Origin: JBBEBE01 sp040882505
GTDB lineage: Bacteria > Bacteroidota > Rhodothermia > Balneolales > Balneolaceae
NCBI GenBank assembly: GCA_040882505.1
Contig: JBBEBE010000002.1
Coordinates: 310,001-374,000 of the forward strand
Direction: 5' to 3'
DNA length: 64,000 nucleotides
The notes below the pieces were generated by a model. That model searched no databases and was not told the DNA's origin. It saw only the letters and a list, made by a program, of their open reading frames with translations. Below are positions 1-9,335 of the stretch, in pieces. A program made the position numbers and the translations under genes. The stretch's first letter is position 1. Every line of letters begins with the position of its first letter.

Positions 1-117
1 GCAACTGACAAAAATGGCGGCTTCTTCGTCAATCCAGGCAAGTAAAATTCCGCCAAAGAGTGTGCCAAAGGGATTCATGTCCTGTGGCTTGACCAGCTTT
101 CGTGTATGAAATTTCAT
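1..117 (-). CDS. Acyl-CoA thioesterase (hotdog fold), partial, N-terminal part only
   Basis: A reverse-strand frame starts with ATG at 117 and runs off the left edge, so only 39 codons are visible. The protein begins MKFHTRKLVKP and contains NPFGTLFGG followed by LAWIDEEAA. This is the start of the hotdog-fold acyl-CoA thioesterase family (YciA/BACH type), in which a conserved Asn-x-x-Gly-x-x-Phe-Gly-Gly stretch precedes the catalytic-helix Asp. Such enzymes hydrolyse acyl-CoA to free acid and CoA in the cytoplasm. It is divergent from recC. The exact substrate class cannot be told from this fragment. Confidence 0.75.
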   Translation of the reverse strand, partial: MKFHTRKLVKPQDMNPFGTLFGGILLAWIDEEAAIFVSC

Positions 118-257
118 GGTGGGTCTCGGTTGGGTGCAGCGTTCCGGCATCGAATGAACCGACCGGCCAGATTCGGGTCGAACCGGAATGGGTGAACATT
201 CGACATCCCTGCCTGGGCAACAACATACGAAAAAAAATGAATGACCTCGTCCATGGG

Positions 258-274
258 GTGACACAAGGTGTCAC
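258..274. promoter_or_regulatory. Perfect inverted repeat upstream of recC
   Basis: GTGACAC, a 3-base spacer, then GTGTCAC form a perfect 7+7 bp dyad in the divergent region between the thioesterase and recC, 66 bases before the chosen recC ATG. It fits a dimeric regulator operator but no regulator is identified, and it could be chance. The rest of 118-340 shows no convincing gene. Confidence 0.3.
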
Positions 275-340
275 GGCTCATTGCGATATTGCCGAAAGTA
301 CGTGACATTCCAACAGCCCGACAACCTTCAAAAGCGATTG

Positions 341-3300
341 ATGCTCACAGAGATTACCTCCCACTCATTGAAGCATTTGGCCGATCATCTCGGTTCAAAA
401 TTATTGGAGAAACCGTCGGGAGATCCGTTCCTCCCTCTGGAGATCATTGTTCCGAACCGGGATATCTCCAGATGGCTCTCCATGGAGCTGACCCGCACGT
501 TGGGGGTGGTTGCCAATCTGAATATGATCATGCCGTCCGAGTGGGTCTGGCGGGAGTCCCGCGAGCTCTACCCGGAATTGCCGGAACGCCTTCCTTCAGA
601 TCCGGGACCCATGAGTTGGACCCTCTATCTAATCCTTCAGGATCCCGCATTCCGCAAAGAGGTTCCCGTGCTGAACCGGTGGATCGAGTCGCGCGGGGAG
701 AATCCGCGCTCCATCTGGCGTCTCGCTCGCCGGATCGTCTCCCTGTTGGACGGCTATCAGGTCTACCGGCCGGAGATGCTGCTGGCTTGGGATCGGGACG
801 AACCGGTAATCCGGTCGGGGGACGAGCGGTGGCAGATGCAGATTTGGCAACGTCTGCGGCAGGAGTGGGCCCGGGTGGCCCCGGCGTGGAGCCGCAAGAC
901 CCGGCCGGACCTGCTGGCCGAACTACTCTCTGCTGGCGGGGAGACCGGAGCCCTCGAATCGGGGAGCGAGAGGCCGTTGATTCTGTTCCACCCCGGACTG
1001 CTACCCCGCAGTGTGGAGCAACTGATCCGGCTACGGGCCCGACAACGGCCCGTCTGGCGGTTTCAGGTACGACCCGACGCCTGGTCGGACCCGGAGGGTG
1101 TGGATCTGCAGCAGCGGCCGGAGAATCCGCTCCTGGCGCGATTGGGGGGGCAGTGGATGGAGCAGCTGCAGCTGACTCGAGAGCTGGAGGCAGAGACTCC
1201 GGTGGAGACCCGTCGAGTTCATCTCTCCGGACCAACCTCTCCGACGTCACAGGAACGATCCGGCGGTCGTGACGGTGCCGATGCAGACGAGAGAGACGCT
1301 GCGGGCGCTTCTCAGCTCTTGAGCTCCCTTAAAGCGTCCATTCGACAGGCCGAACCTCTCCCGTCGGGCCTCGAACCGGACGAGTCCGTCGAGGTGCACA
1401 GTTGCCACTCGCCGCTTCGGGAGTTGGAGGTGCTCCATGACGCCCTGCTCCGCAAGTTTGACGAGATGGACGATCTGCGACCGGACGACATCGCCATCGT
1501 GACCCCGGATCCGGATCGGTACCGCAGAGCGATTGAAGCGGTCTTTCAATCCGATAGGGAGTGGAAGCCGGAGGTGCCGCTCTTTCTCCCGCATTCCGGC
1601 GGGGGCGACCGACTGAAGGCGGCCTTTCGGGCGCTGCTCCAGGTTCCCGAGAGTCGATTGTCGCTCTCGGAATTCACCGGTCTGTTGGAACGGGAAGCCG
1701 TTCGCCGTTCCATTGGACTCACGACCCGCGATCTGCGGTTCGTGCGCCGGTGGTTTCGGGAGAACCGCGTCTCGTGGGGGGTGAACGCCTCACATTGGAC
1801 GTCGGAGGGTCTGGAGTCAGATGGCCGAAAGAGCTGGCAAGGGGCGTTGGACCGGGGATGGCTCGGACAGTGGTCGGCCCCGGAGCCGGGATCCGTTGTG
1901 GATGGGGAGCTGGCCTTTGTCGGGATCGAGAGCCGTGAGCAGCGCGAGCTCTGGGCGCGGATTCAGCTCTTTTTGGGTCGTCTGGATCGCTGGCGGGAGG
2001 CAAGCAAGCAGAAACAACGCCTGGACGTCTGGGTCGAGACGATGGACCGGATGCTTCTGGAGCCTCTGGCGGAACCGGAGGGGGAGCGTGGCGGCAAACA
2101 GGCGATCCGTGACATTCTCGAGCGAATTCGGGAAGAGGGAGAGCTGGCGGGTGCAGGGACAGACGAGATCGGATTTGAGCTCATCCGTGAGCGACTCCTC
2201 GAGGAGCTGGATCGGGGATCGGTTGGGACGACTCTTCATGCAGAAACGATTCAGTTTCATTCGATGGTTCCGATGCGTTCCATCCCGTTCCGCCTGATCG
2301 CCATTCTGGGACTCGATGACGGGATCTACCCCCGACCGGGCCAGAGCGGGTCGGAAGATCTGTTGGGTGTGGATCACCGGCCGGGCGAACGGGACCATCG
2401 ACTGGAGGATCGAGCGCTCTTTTTGGAGGCGGTTCTCTCTGCCGGTGAGTGTCTCTACTGCAGCTACGTGGGCCGTTCCCGAAAAGACGACGAGGCGCTT
2501 CCGCCTTCGGTGATTCTGACTGAATGGGTGGAAGCGCTCTCCGAAGCCACCGGCCGGGACCCCGACCAGATAATCCGACGTGAACGACTCAACGGGTTCT
2601 CCGCGATCCAATTTCGGGAGGGAACTTCCGGGCATGAGGGAGTCTGGAGCGATGTGGCCGATCGCATCCGTTTGACCCAGTCCCAGCCGGGTTTGACGAC
2701 GAGTGGTCCACTACGCGTGGAGAACCCACACTGCACCCTTCAGGATCTGGTCTCGTTCGCCAAGAACCCGACCGGGTGGTATGTCCAGGCGCTTACGGGT
2801 GCGCGAATGCGGGAAGAGGAAGAGCGCGAGGCGGATCTCTTTGAAGGGGACTACCTGACCCGATACCAGATCCGGAGTCAGTGGCTGGAGCGGCGAATCG
2901 AAGGGTGGCCTCGTGAGCAGATCGAGTCGATGCTCCGCGCCTCCGGATGGCTGCCTGACGGGGTGGACGGGGCGTACCAGCTGACGCAGTGGGCGGCCCC
3001 CGTGGACCGGATGATTGCCCGCCTTGAGGCGCGAGGTCTTTCGCTCGAAAAAATGTATTCAAATCATTCGATCCATCTGCAGGAAAAGGTATTGAGTGGT
3101 GTTTCCGAGAGTTATTCTAAGGATCGGTTTCTGGATCTGCACCCGGGCAGTATGAAGTCTAAACATCTGCGATCCAGTTACCTGCGGTACCTCTTTCATC
3201 TGGTGAGCAGGGATGGAAAGTCGCAAGAGGGCTGGACAGCCTTTCTCGAAGACAAAGGGAAAGAGCAGCTCTGGCGAATGCTCCCACCCGAGGATCCGGA

Positions 3301-3625
3301 GGTGGAGCTTGCCCGCTGGCTGGCTCGGATGGAGTCGGAGTTGACCCGCCGCCCGGAGTTCCCGATCGAGAGCGCATGGGCGTGGATGGAGAAGGTGGCC
3401 CCGAAATCGGGAGAGGCCTGGATCGAGCCGGACGAGAAGGCAGACCAGAAAGGGATCAAGGCTGCCTGGAAGTCATGGAACGATTCGTACAGTTTCCCCG
3501 AACGGGAAGAGGAGGCGATGGTGTGGATCGCCGGTCGGAACGCCCCGTTGAATGAACAAGAGATTCGCCGCCTAGGGCGCGAGTGGCTCTGGCCGGTCTA
3601 CAAGCAGTTGGAGCAGATCAAATGA
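341..3625 (+). CDS. recC: Exodeoxyribonuclease V gamma subunit RecC
   Basis: Protein of 1094 residues, the usual RecC size. RecC is the scaffold of the RecBCD helicase-nuclease: it holds the inactivated helicase and nuclease folds that split the duplex and scan for the recombination hotspot. The N-terminus (LEIIVPNRDISRWLSMEL) and the long central segment with HSPLRELEVLHDALL match the family. I chose ATG at 341 (MLTEITSHSLKHLADHL) because the family begins there; an in-frame ATG at 281 would add 20 unrelated residues. The stop overlaps the recB start as ATGA, so the two are probably translationally coupled. Identity rests on family resemblance plus the flanking recB and recD. Confidence 0.93.
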   Translation: MLTEITSHSLKHLADHLGSKLLEKPSGDPFLPLEIIVPNRDISRWLSMELTRTLGVVANLNMIMPSEWVWRESRELYPELPERLPSDPGPMSWTLYLILQDPAFRKEVPVLNRWIESRGENPRSIWRLARRIVSLLDGYQVYRPEMLLAWDRDEPVIRSGDERWQMQIWQRLRQEWARVAPAWSRKTRPDLLAELLSAGGETGALESGSERPLILFHPGLLPRSVEQLIRLRARQRPVWRFQVRPDAWSDPEGVDLQQRPENPLLARLGGQWMEQLQLTRELEAETPVETRRVHLSGPTSPTSQERSGGRDGADADERDAAGASQLLSSLKASIRQAEPLPSGLEPDESVEVHSCHSPLRELEVLHDALLRKFDEMDDLRPDDIAIVTPDPDRYRRAIEAVFQSDREWKPEVPLFLPHSGGGDRLKAAFRALLQVPESRLSLSEFTGLLEREAVRRSIGLTTRDLRFVRRWFRENRVSWGVNASHWTSEGLESDGRKSWQGALDRGWLGQWSAPEPGSVVDGELAFVGIESREQRELWARIQLFLGRLDRWREASKQKQRLDVWVETMDRMLLEPLAEPEGERGGKQAIRDILERIREEGELAGAGTDEIGFELIRERLLEELDRGSVGTTLHAETIQFHSMVPMRSIPFRLIAILGLDDGIYPRPGQSGSEDLLGVDHRPGERDHRLEDRALFLEAVLSAGECLYCSYVGRSRKDDEALPPSVILTEWVEALSEATGRDPDQIIRRERLNGFSAIQFREGTSGHEGVWSDVADRIRLTQSQPGLTTSGPLRVENPHCTLQDLVSFAKNPTGWYVQALTGARMREEEEREADLFEGDYLTRYQIRSQWLERRIEGWPREQIESMLRASGWLPDGVDGAYQLTQWAAPVDRMIARLEARGLSLEKMYSNHSIHLQEKVLSGVSESYSKDRFLDLHPGSMKSKHLRSSYLRYLFHLVSRDGKSQEGWTAFLEDKGKEQLWRMLPPEDPEVELARWLARMESELTRRPEFPIESAWAWMEKVAPKSGEAWIEPDEKADQKGIKAAWKSWNDSYSFPEREEEAMVWIAGRNAPLNEQEIRRLGREWLWPVYKQLEQIK

Positions 3626-6600
3626 GTGAACCCAAACCCTATTCCATCCTGAACACTCCGCTGAACCCCCGCACGCTTATTGAAGCGAGTGCGGGGAGCG
3701 GGAAGACCTACACGCTCACGGGAATCTACGTCCGGCTGTTGATCGAGGGCGTTGCGGAAGCCGAGCAGATGGTGGTCCTCACCTTTACGCGAAAGGCAGC
3801 TGGCGAGCTCAAAGAGCGGATCGAACAGCTGCTTCGACGAGTGCTCCACTCCCTGCAATCCGAATCGGATCCAGGGGAGGAGCTGGTCCGATCCCTGGTG
3901 GTTCACGCTCGTTCGTTTCCCGGGGCTCTGGAGCGGCTCGAGTCCGCGTTTGCCTCCCTGGATCAGGCGATGATCGGAACGATTGACTCCTTCTGCCAGC
4001 GCGTGTTGCGGGATCAATCCCTGGTCAGCGGGACGGCGGTCGAGTTTGACCTGGACCCGCAGGAGGAGTTGTTCGATTTGGTGCTGCAGGACGAGCTTCT
4101 GCGCCTCTACCACGCATTCGGAAGCGGAGATCGGGGACTCCTGCTGCGACAGGCGTGGCAGACCCTCAAGGCTGGCACTCCGGACGCGCTAAAGAAAGAG
4201 TTGGGTGCGCGGCTGAGAAACCGCGAGGCGCTGCGTGGCGAACAGTTGCTCGATCCGCAGGAGATTCTCGAGAAGAGGTTGTTTCCGCTGGTCGATCAGA
4301 TGGTGGAGCTTCGCGATGTCCTGCTGAAACGCTGGGGGCAGGAACGGGAGTCGCTTCTGGCCACGTTGGGCGGATACAAGATGCACAAGACGGGCTATTT
4401 CGGAAAGGTAGACCGGATGGTGGATCGAGTCGAAACCGAGCTTAACAATCATTTGGGCTCCTCCAAGGATCTGGAGGCTTTATCGTTCTTCTCCAAATCC
4501 TTCCTGGAGTCTAAGCGGAACAAACCCGAGACCCGGGAAATCCCCTCCGGATTCCCCGATGCCTGTGATCGACTGGTCAACGAGCTCGTGCCTGCGTTGG
4601 AAGAGGGAATGATGGACTTGGCCCGCAGTTGGATCGCCCATGTGGAGCGGCAACACGAGGCCCGCGAGGCGCAGCTGGATCAACTCTCCTACGACGGGCT
4701 CAAGCGAACCCTGCGGGACGCTCTGGCCGACCCGAATCGTGGGGAGGGCCTCATTCGACGGCTGCGGGAGCTCTATCCGGTGGCGATGCTCGACGAGTTT
4801 CAAGACACGGATCCCGTGCAGTACGAGATCTTCTCCACGCTCTACCCGGCCTCCGGACAGGGCCTCCATCTCTTTATGATCGGAGACCCGAAGCAGGCGA
4901 TCTACGGGTTTCGGGGCGGGGATGTCTTCGCCTATTTGAAAGCCAAGCGGGAGATCCCGCCAGAAATGCACTATACGCTCGGGAAGAACTACAGAAGCCG
5001 ACCCGAATTGGTCGAGGCGATCAACGAGATCTTCTCGCCCCCGCACGGGTGCCCGTTCCTACTGCCGGAGATTCCCTACCACCCGGTCGACAAGGGCCGG
5101 GAAGAGAAGGGGGATCGTTGGATTCGTGACGAACAGACCCCGGTTCCCGTTACGATGGTGATTCCCGACCCGGAGCATGAATCGCCCCCCGGGGTGGAGG
5201 AGAAGGCGGAGCACATCGCCAATGAGGTCTACAAGCTGTTGCAGGAAGGGGAACAAGGGTCGGCACGGTTGTCACGTAGCGGAGAAGAGGAGCGCCCGGT
5301 CCGGGCCGGTGATATCGCCATCTTGGTGCGAACCCGCTACGATGTGGAGAAGGTTCGCTCCGCTCTGAATGCTCGATCAATCCGGGCGGCGACCCGGATT
5401 CGGGAATCGGTCTTCCGGACGCAGGAGTGCATTGCGCTGCTGCGCCTGGGAGAGGCCATTCTGGAGCCCGGCAGTGGAGGAGCCTTCGAAGAGTTGGCCC
5501 TGACGGGCTGGTTGGGACGGGACCTCGCCGGGATCATCGAGGATCTGCACAGTGAAGAGAAGCGGGAATTCTACCGCACCCGGTTTCTGGATCTGCAGAA
5601 GATGTGGGAACAGGAAGGTCTCTTTACAGCGGTTCGCCACTGGTTGGTCCACATGAACGGTGCCCGCAACCTGGCCGAACTGGCAGACGCCGAACGGGTC
5701 TTGACCAATCTGAACCAACTCCTGCAGTGGGTCAGTGAGTTGGAACGTCGGGAGTCTCCCGGCATGGGAGAGACGCTGCAGACCCTCTGGCGAGAACACC
5801 AACAGGAGAGCCGGACGGAAGAGGAGGAGCTGGATCTGGAGAGTGACGACGATCTGGTCCAGATCTGCACCATCCACGCTTCCAAAGGGTTGGAGTTCCC
5901 GATTGTCTTCTGTTACTCGCTTAATCCGGCGAACAAGAAATTCTTTCAAGAGAATCTGGTCGATGTTTGCCACGGCGGTGGCCCGGAGTATTCGGTCCGG
6001 GTGGAGTGGGGCGGGGCGCAGAACCAGGAGAGGAAACAGGAGGTACAGGCGGTCTCCCGTCTGGAGCAGCTGCAGGAGGAGGTGAGGCTCGCCTACGTGG
6101 CCATCACAAGAGCCCAGTTGGAGTGTCGCATCTATGTTGATACCGGTGATTTTTCCCATCTGACCGGGCTGGGCGGGCTGGTTCGCGGCCCCGAGGCGGT
6201 GGAGACGGATCTGCAGAAAGAGTCCAAAAAAGCAAAGTTGGGGACCAAGGAGGGTCATCCGGTCGAAGAATTTCTGTCGCAGATCGAAGAGGCCTGGAGT
6301 CACCGGCCGGACTTGATCGCGTGGGACGGCTACTCCGGTGCCGAGAAACGCCAGGTGGTGAACAGCGATTCAGAGGAACCCGCATCGGCTCCGTTGCCGA
6401 TCCGACCCTACGAGGGACCTTCGTTTTTGCACCCACACCGGCGAAAACTTCACTTTACGCGACTCATGCGTCAATCCGGAAGCAGCGAGGCGTGGGATGG
6501 CCGCGACTACGACGGATGGCTGGACGAGATCGAGCAGGAGGGGGATCGGGAGCCGGTGGAGCCGGAACGATCCATTCACACGTTTCCGCGTGGAGCCGAT

Positions 6601-7287
6601 GCCGGAACCTTCATTCACAAATTGATGGAGCATACGGAGCTGGATTTTCGCCGCCCGGAGACCTTTGTGCCGGTCATTCGAGAGACATCGCGTGCCCACG
6701 GGGTTGAATCGGAGTGGGAGTCGGTGCTCGAACAGATGATGGCAGCGGTGACCCGAGCCCGGATCGGAGAGATCGAGCTCTCCCGGGTGGGTCCCAACGA
6801 CCGGTTGGTCGAGATGGAGTTTCATTTTCCAGCGTCCAACGCCTCTGCCGAGACGTTGCTTCGAACCATTCGGGGAGAGAAGACGTCGAATCCGGAATCC
6901 GCTGACCTCTTCTCCATTCATCCGAGAGAGACGATCATGAACGGCTTTGTGGATCTGGTGGCCCGCCTGGATGGCCGCTACTACATCGTCGACTACAAGT
7001 CCAACCACTTGGGCGACGAGCCGGAGGCATACGCCCCGGATCGATTGAAAGAGGCGATGGAGCACTCCGGGTACGACCTGCAGTATCACATCTACCTGGT
7101 GGCCCTGGTCAACTTCCTGAAACAGCAATTACCTGACTTTGACTACGAGCGTCACATTGGCGGAGCTGCCTACCTGTTTGTTCGCGGGATGAATGCAGGA
7201 AGCGATCACGGGGTCTTCTTTCACAAACCGAAGCTGGAGATTCTGCAGGAGTTGGAATCAATCTGGGGGTGGACCCATCATGGATAG
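3622..7287 (+). CDS. recB: Exodeoxyribonuclease V beta subunit RecB (helicase-nuclease)
   Basis: Protein of 1221 residues. This is the 3'-5' SF1A (UvrD-like) helicase and sole nuclease of RecBCD, which processes double-strand breaks and loads RecA. Visible motifs are Walker A (EASAGSGKTYTLTG, about residues 17-30), the UvrD motif LDEFQDTDPVQYEIF, GDPKQAIYGFRGGD, QICTIHASKGLEFPIVF, the motif with AYVAITRAQ, and the C-terminal nuclease active site with GFVDLVARLDG and IVDYKSN near residues 1105-1127 (the paired Asp and DYK). The start at 3622 overlaps the recC stop by 4 bases; an earlier ATG at 3583 lies inside recC and adds non-family residues. It overlaps recD by 8 bases. Confidence 0.97.
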   Translation: MSEPKPYSILNTPLNPRTLIEASAGSGKTYTLTGIYVRLLIEGVAEAEQMVVLTFTRKAAGELKERIEQLLRRVLHSLQSESDPGEELVRSLVVHARSFPGALERLESAFASLDQAMIGTIDSFCQRVLRDQSLVSGTAVEFDLDPQEELFDLVLQDELLRLYHAFGSGDRGLLLRQAWQTLKAGTPDALKKELGARLRNREALRGEQLLDPQEILEKRLFPLVDQMVELRDVLLKRWGQERESLLATLGGYKMHKTGYFGKVDRMVDRVETELNNHLGSSKDLEALSFFSKSFLESKRNKPETREIPSGFPDACDRLVNELVPALEEGMMDLARSWIAHVERQHEAREAQLDQLSYDGLKRTLRDALADPNRGEGLIRRLRELYPVAMLDEFQDTDPVQYEIFSTLYPASGQGLHLFMIGDPKQAIYGFRGGDVFAYLKAKREIPPEMHYTLGKNYRSRPELVEAINEIFSPPHGCPFLLPEIPYHPVDKGREEKGDRWIRDEQTPVPVTMVIPDPEHESPPGVEEKAEHIANEVYKLLQEGEQGSARLSRSGEEERPVRAGDIAILVRTRYDVEKVRSALNARSIRAATRIRESVFRTQECIALLRLGEAILEPGSGGAFEELALTGWLGRDLAGIIEDLHSEEKREFYRTRFLDLQKMWEQEGLFTAVRHWLVHMNGARNLAELADAERVLTNLNQLLQWVSELERRESPGMGETLQTLWREHQQESRTEEEELDLESDDDLVQICTIHASKGLEFPIVFCYSLNPANKKFFQENLVDVCHGGGPEYSVRVEWGGAQNQERKQEVQAVSRLEQLQEEVRLAYVAITRAQLECRIYVDTGDFSHLTGLGGLVRGPEAVETDLQKESKKAKLGTKEGHPVEEFLSQIEEAWSHRPDLIAWDGYSGAEKRQVVNSDSEEPASAPLPIRPYEGPSFLHPHRRKLHFTRLMRQSGSSEAWDGRDYDGWLDEIEQEGDREPVEPERSIHTFPRGADAGTFIHKLMEHTELDFRRPETFVPVIRETSRAHGVESEWESVLEQMMAAVTRARIGEIELSRVGPNDRLVEMEFHFPASNASAETLLRTIRGEKTSNPESADLFSIHPRETIMNGFVDLVARLDGRYYIVDYKSNHLGDEPEAYAPDRLKEAMEHSGYDLQYHIYLVALVNFLKQQLPDFDYERHIGGAAYLFVRGMNAGSDHGVFFHKPKLEILQELESIWGWTHHG

Positions 7288-9079
7288 AGAGATGCAGACA
7301 GACAGACCCATTCGAGGCAACGAGCTGCTTGAGGAGCAGCAGCTCCAGGTGCTGCGCCGCCGGTTCGGCCCGTTGCCCGAGCCGCTGGAATTGGCCACCC
7401 GCTGGCTGATCCGGTTTCAGGAGGCAGGACACGTCTGTCTCCCGCTCGATCGTGCGCCGGCCGACTGGCCCGATCTTTTGGGGCAGGAGCCCGATGAGAC
7501 GCTATCGACCGACCCGATTTCCATTGAGGCGTTGAGGGAGCATCCCATGGTTCTCGACCGGGCAGAAGGGGATGGCATCTGGGTCTGCCGTCAGGAGAAG
7601 CTCTGGTTTCGAAAGCGGTGGCTGCAAGAGCGGTTCGTCGCAGACGAGCTGCAGTCACGTGCAGCAAGACGGATTCCACTCGGATCGGAGGATCGGTTGA
7701 ACGATCTTCTCGAGGAGAGCTACCCTTCGACCGAGGACGAAATTGACTGGCAAAAGGTGGCGTGTTGGATGGCGTTGAACCGGCAGCTGAGTGTGATCTC
7801 CGGAGGGCCGGGAACGGGCAAAACTACGACCGTGGCGCGCATTGTCCGGCTCTACGAGCAGTGGTCCGGATCCCACCCGTCCATTGCGTTGGTGGCCCCG
7901 ACCGGCAAGGCGGCCGCACGGATGGAGGAGTCCCTGCGGGAACAACTCGGCGAGGAGCAGGCAGGTTCGCTCTGGTCGGGAACCCTGCATCGCTGGCTTC
8001 AGCCGTTCCGCCATCCCCGCATGTTTCCATCCACGAACCGACAGACCCTTCAGGAGGATTTTGTGATTCTGGACGAGGCCTCCATGGTCGATCTCACCCT
8101 GTTTCATACGATGTTGCGGCACATCAGTCCGGAGACCCGTCTCGTGATCCTGGGTGATCACCACCAGTTGGCCAGTGTGGAGTCGGGCGCCTTGTTGGCC
8201 CAAATCTGCCGCCAGGAGAGCAACCGATTCCACCCCGATACGTTGCGGGAGATGACAAATTGCGGGCTGGATGCCTCACGGATGGAGTCGGATCCCTCTC
8301 TGTCTCCCCTGGAGGATGCAACGGTCTATCTAAAGAAGAGCTACCGGTTCGGCAACGATTCCGGAATCGGCCGGCTGGCCGATGCCATTCGAAACGGAGA
8401 TGGATCGTCCCTCGAGCAGGTCATGGATGACTCTCCGGATGATCTGGAGGTGGTTCCGTTCATGTTGGATCGGGCCTCCATGGAATCCATTTGCAGCCGG
8501 ATTGAAAAGAGGCTCAAGGGAATCCAGGAGGCTACACCAGAGGAGATGTTCGAGATGCGGACCGATCACATCTATCTGACGTCGATGCGGCACGGGCGAT
8601 CCGGTACCCAGAGCCTCAATCGCTGGATTGAAAACGAGTTGGACAGGCGCGGGGTGATCTCCCGGAGTGGAACGTGGTACCATGGCCGCCCGGTCATTGC
8701 GACGAAGAACGACTACGAGCTTCGGGTCTTCAATGGGGAGATGGGTGTCTGTGTAGAGGAGGGGGGACGTATGGACGTTTGGTTCGCCTCCGATGACGGG
8801 GCTCCGAAACGGATCCCGACCCAGCGCCTTCGATGGGTGGAACCGGCCTGGTTTCTGACCATCCACAAGAGTCAGGGCTCGGAGTATGACGAGGTAGAAC
8901 TGCTGCTTCCCGAGGAGTCGGAGCGACTGCTGTCACGCGAATCGATCTACACAGCCGTGACTCGTGCACGAAAACGACTGGTCCTCTGGACCGACAAAGA
9001 TCGCCTGATACGAGGGATTCAGAAAAGAAGCGAGCGGTTCAGTGGGCTTTCAGGGATGTTGTTTGGGGAGGAATTGTGA
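7280..9079 (+). CDS. recD: Exodeoxyribonuclease V alpha subunit RecD (5'-3' helicase)
   Basis: Protein of 599 residues, like RecD of gamma-proteobacteria (about 600). It supplies the 5'-3' SF1B motor of RecBCD. It shows Walker A GGPGTGKTTT near residue 175, ALVAPTGKAAARM, the Walker B-type DEASMVD, GDHHQLASVESGA, and the C-terminal LTIHKSQGSEYDEV plus YTAVTRARKRL motifs. I used the ATG at 7280, which lies inside the last codons of recB; an upstream ATG at 7193 would read through recB in the wrong frame. It is the last gene of the recCBD operon. The sequence turns AT-rich right after the stop, where the cassette array begins. Confidence 0.97.
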   Translation: MDREMQTDRPIRGNELLEEQQLQVLRRRFGPLPEPLELATRWLIRFQEAGHVCLPLDRAPADWPDLLGQEPDETLSTDPISIEALREHPMVLDRAEGDGIWVCRQEKLWFRKRWLQERFVADELQSRAARRIPLGSEDRLNDLLEESYPSTEDEIDWQKVACWMALNRQLSVISGGPGTGKTTTVARIVRLYEQWSGSHPSIALVAPTGKAAARMEESLREQLGEEQAGSLWSGTLHRWLQPFRHPRMFPSTNRQTLQEDFVILDEASMVDLTLFHTMLRHISPETRLVILGDHHQLASVESGALLAQICRQESNRFHPDTLREMTNCGLDASRMESDPSLSPLEDATVYLKKSYRFGNDSGIGRLADAIRNGDGSSLEQVMDDSPDDLEVVPFMLDRASMESICSRIEKRLKGIQEATPEEMFEMRTDHIYLTSMRHGRSGTQSLNRWIENELDRRGVISRSGTWYHGRPVIATKNDYELRVFNGEMGVCVEEGGRMDVWFASDDGAPKRIPTQRLRWVEPAWFLTIHKSQGSEYDEVELLLPEESERLLSRESIYTAVTRARKRLVLWTDKDRLIRGIQKRSERFSGLSGMLFGEEL

Positions 9080-9304
9080 TCCGGTTTTTATTGCGAAGGA
9101 AATTTCTCCTGTGAAGCCCAAGAGGCGGGTTGGAGGCGATGGATGTGCTCAGGTCGCAACCGGATGTTATTTCACTTTTATTGCGAATCTTTAATTAACT
9201 CATTTGTTTACATATCATTCTATTTCATGGTCTTATTAGAAAGGAAGGGTGAAATAAATTAATATACGAACGAGGTGCAGTCATACGAGCACGTAGAATT
9301 AGAT
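9080..9304. other. AT-rich junction with a 12-bp direct repeat
   Basis: There is no credible gene between the recD stop and the first cassette. TTTTATTGCGAA occurs twice in direct orientation (9086-9097 and 9176-9187, 90 bases apart). The 3' end (GCACGTAGAATTAGATGTTAGC, about 9289-9310) could be the right half of a decayed attC or an attI site, but a matching left half is not visible. Confidence 0.4.
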
Positions 9305-9335
9305 GTTAGCTGTCTTTTCATATTCATCAGTTTAG

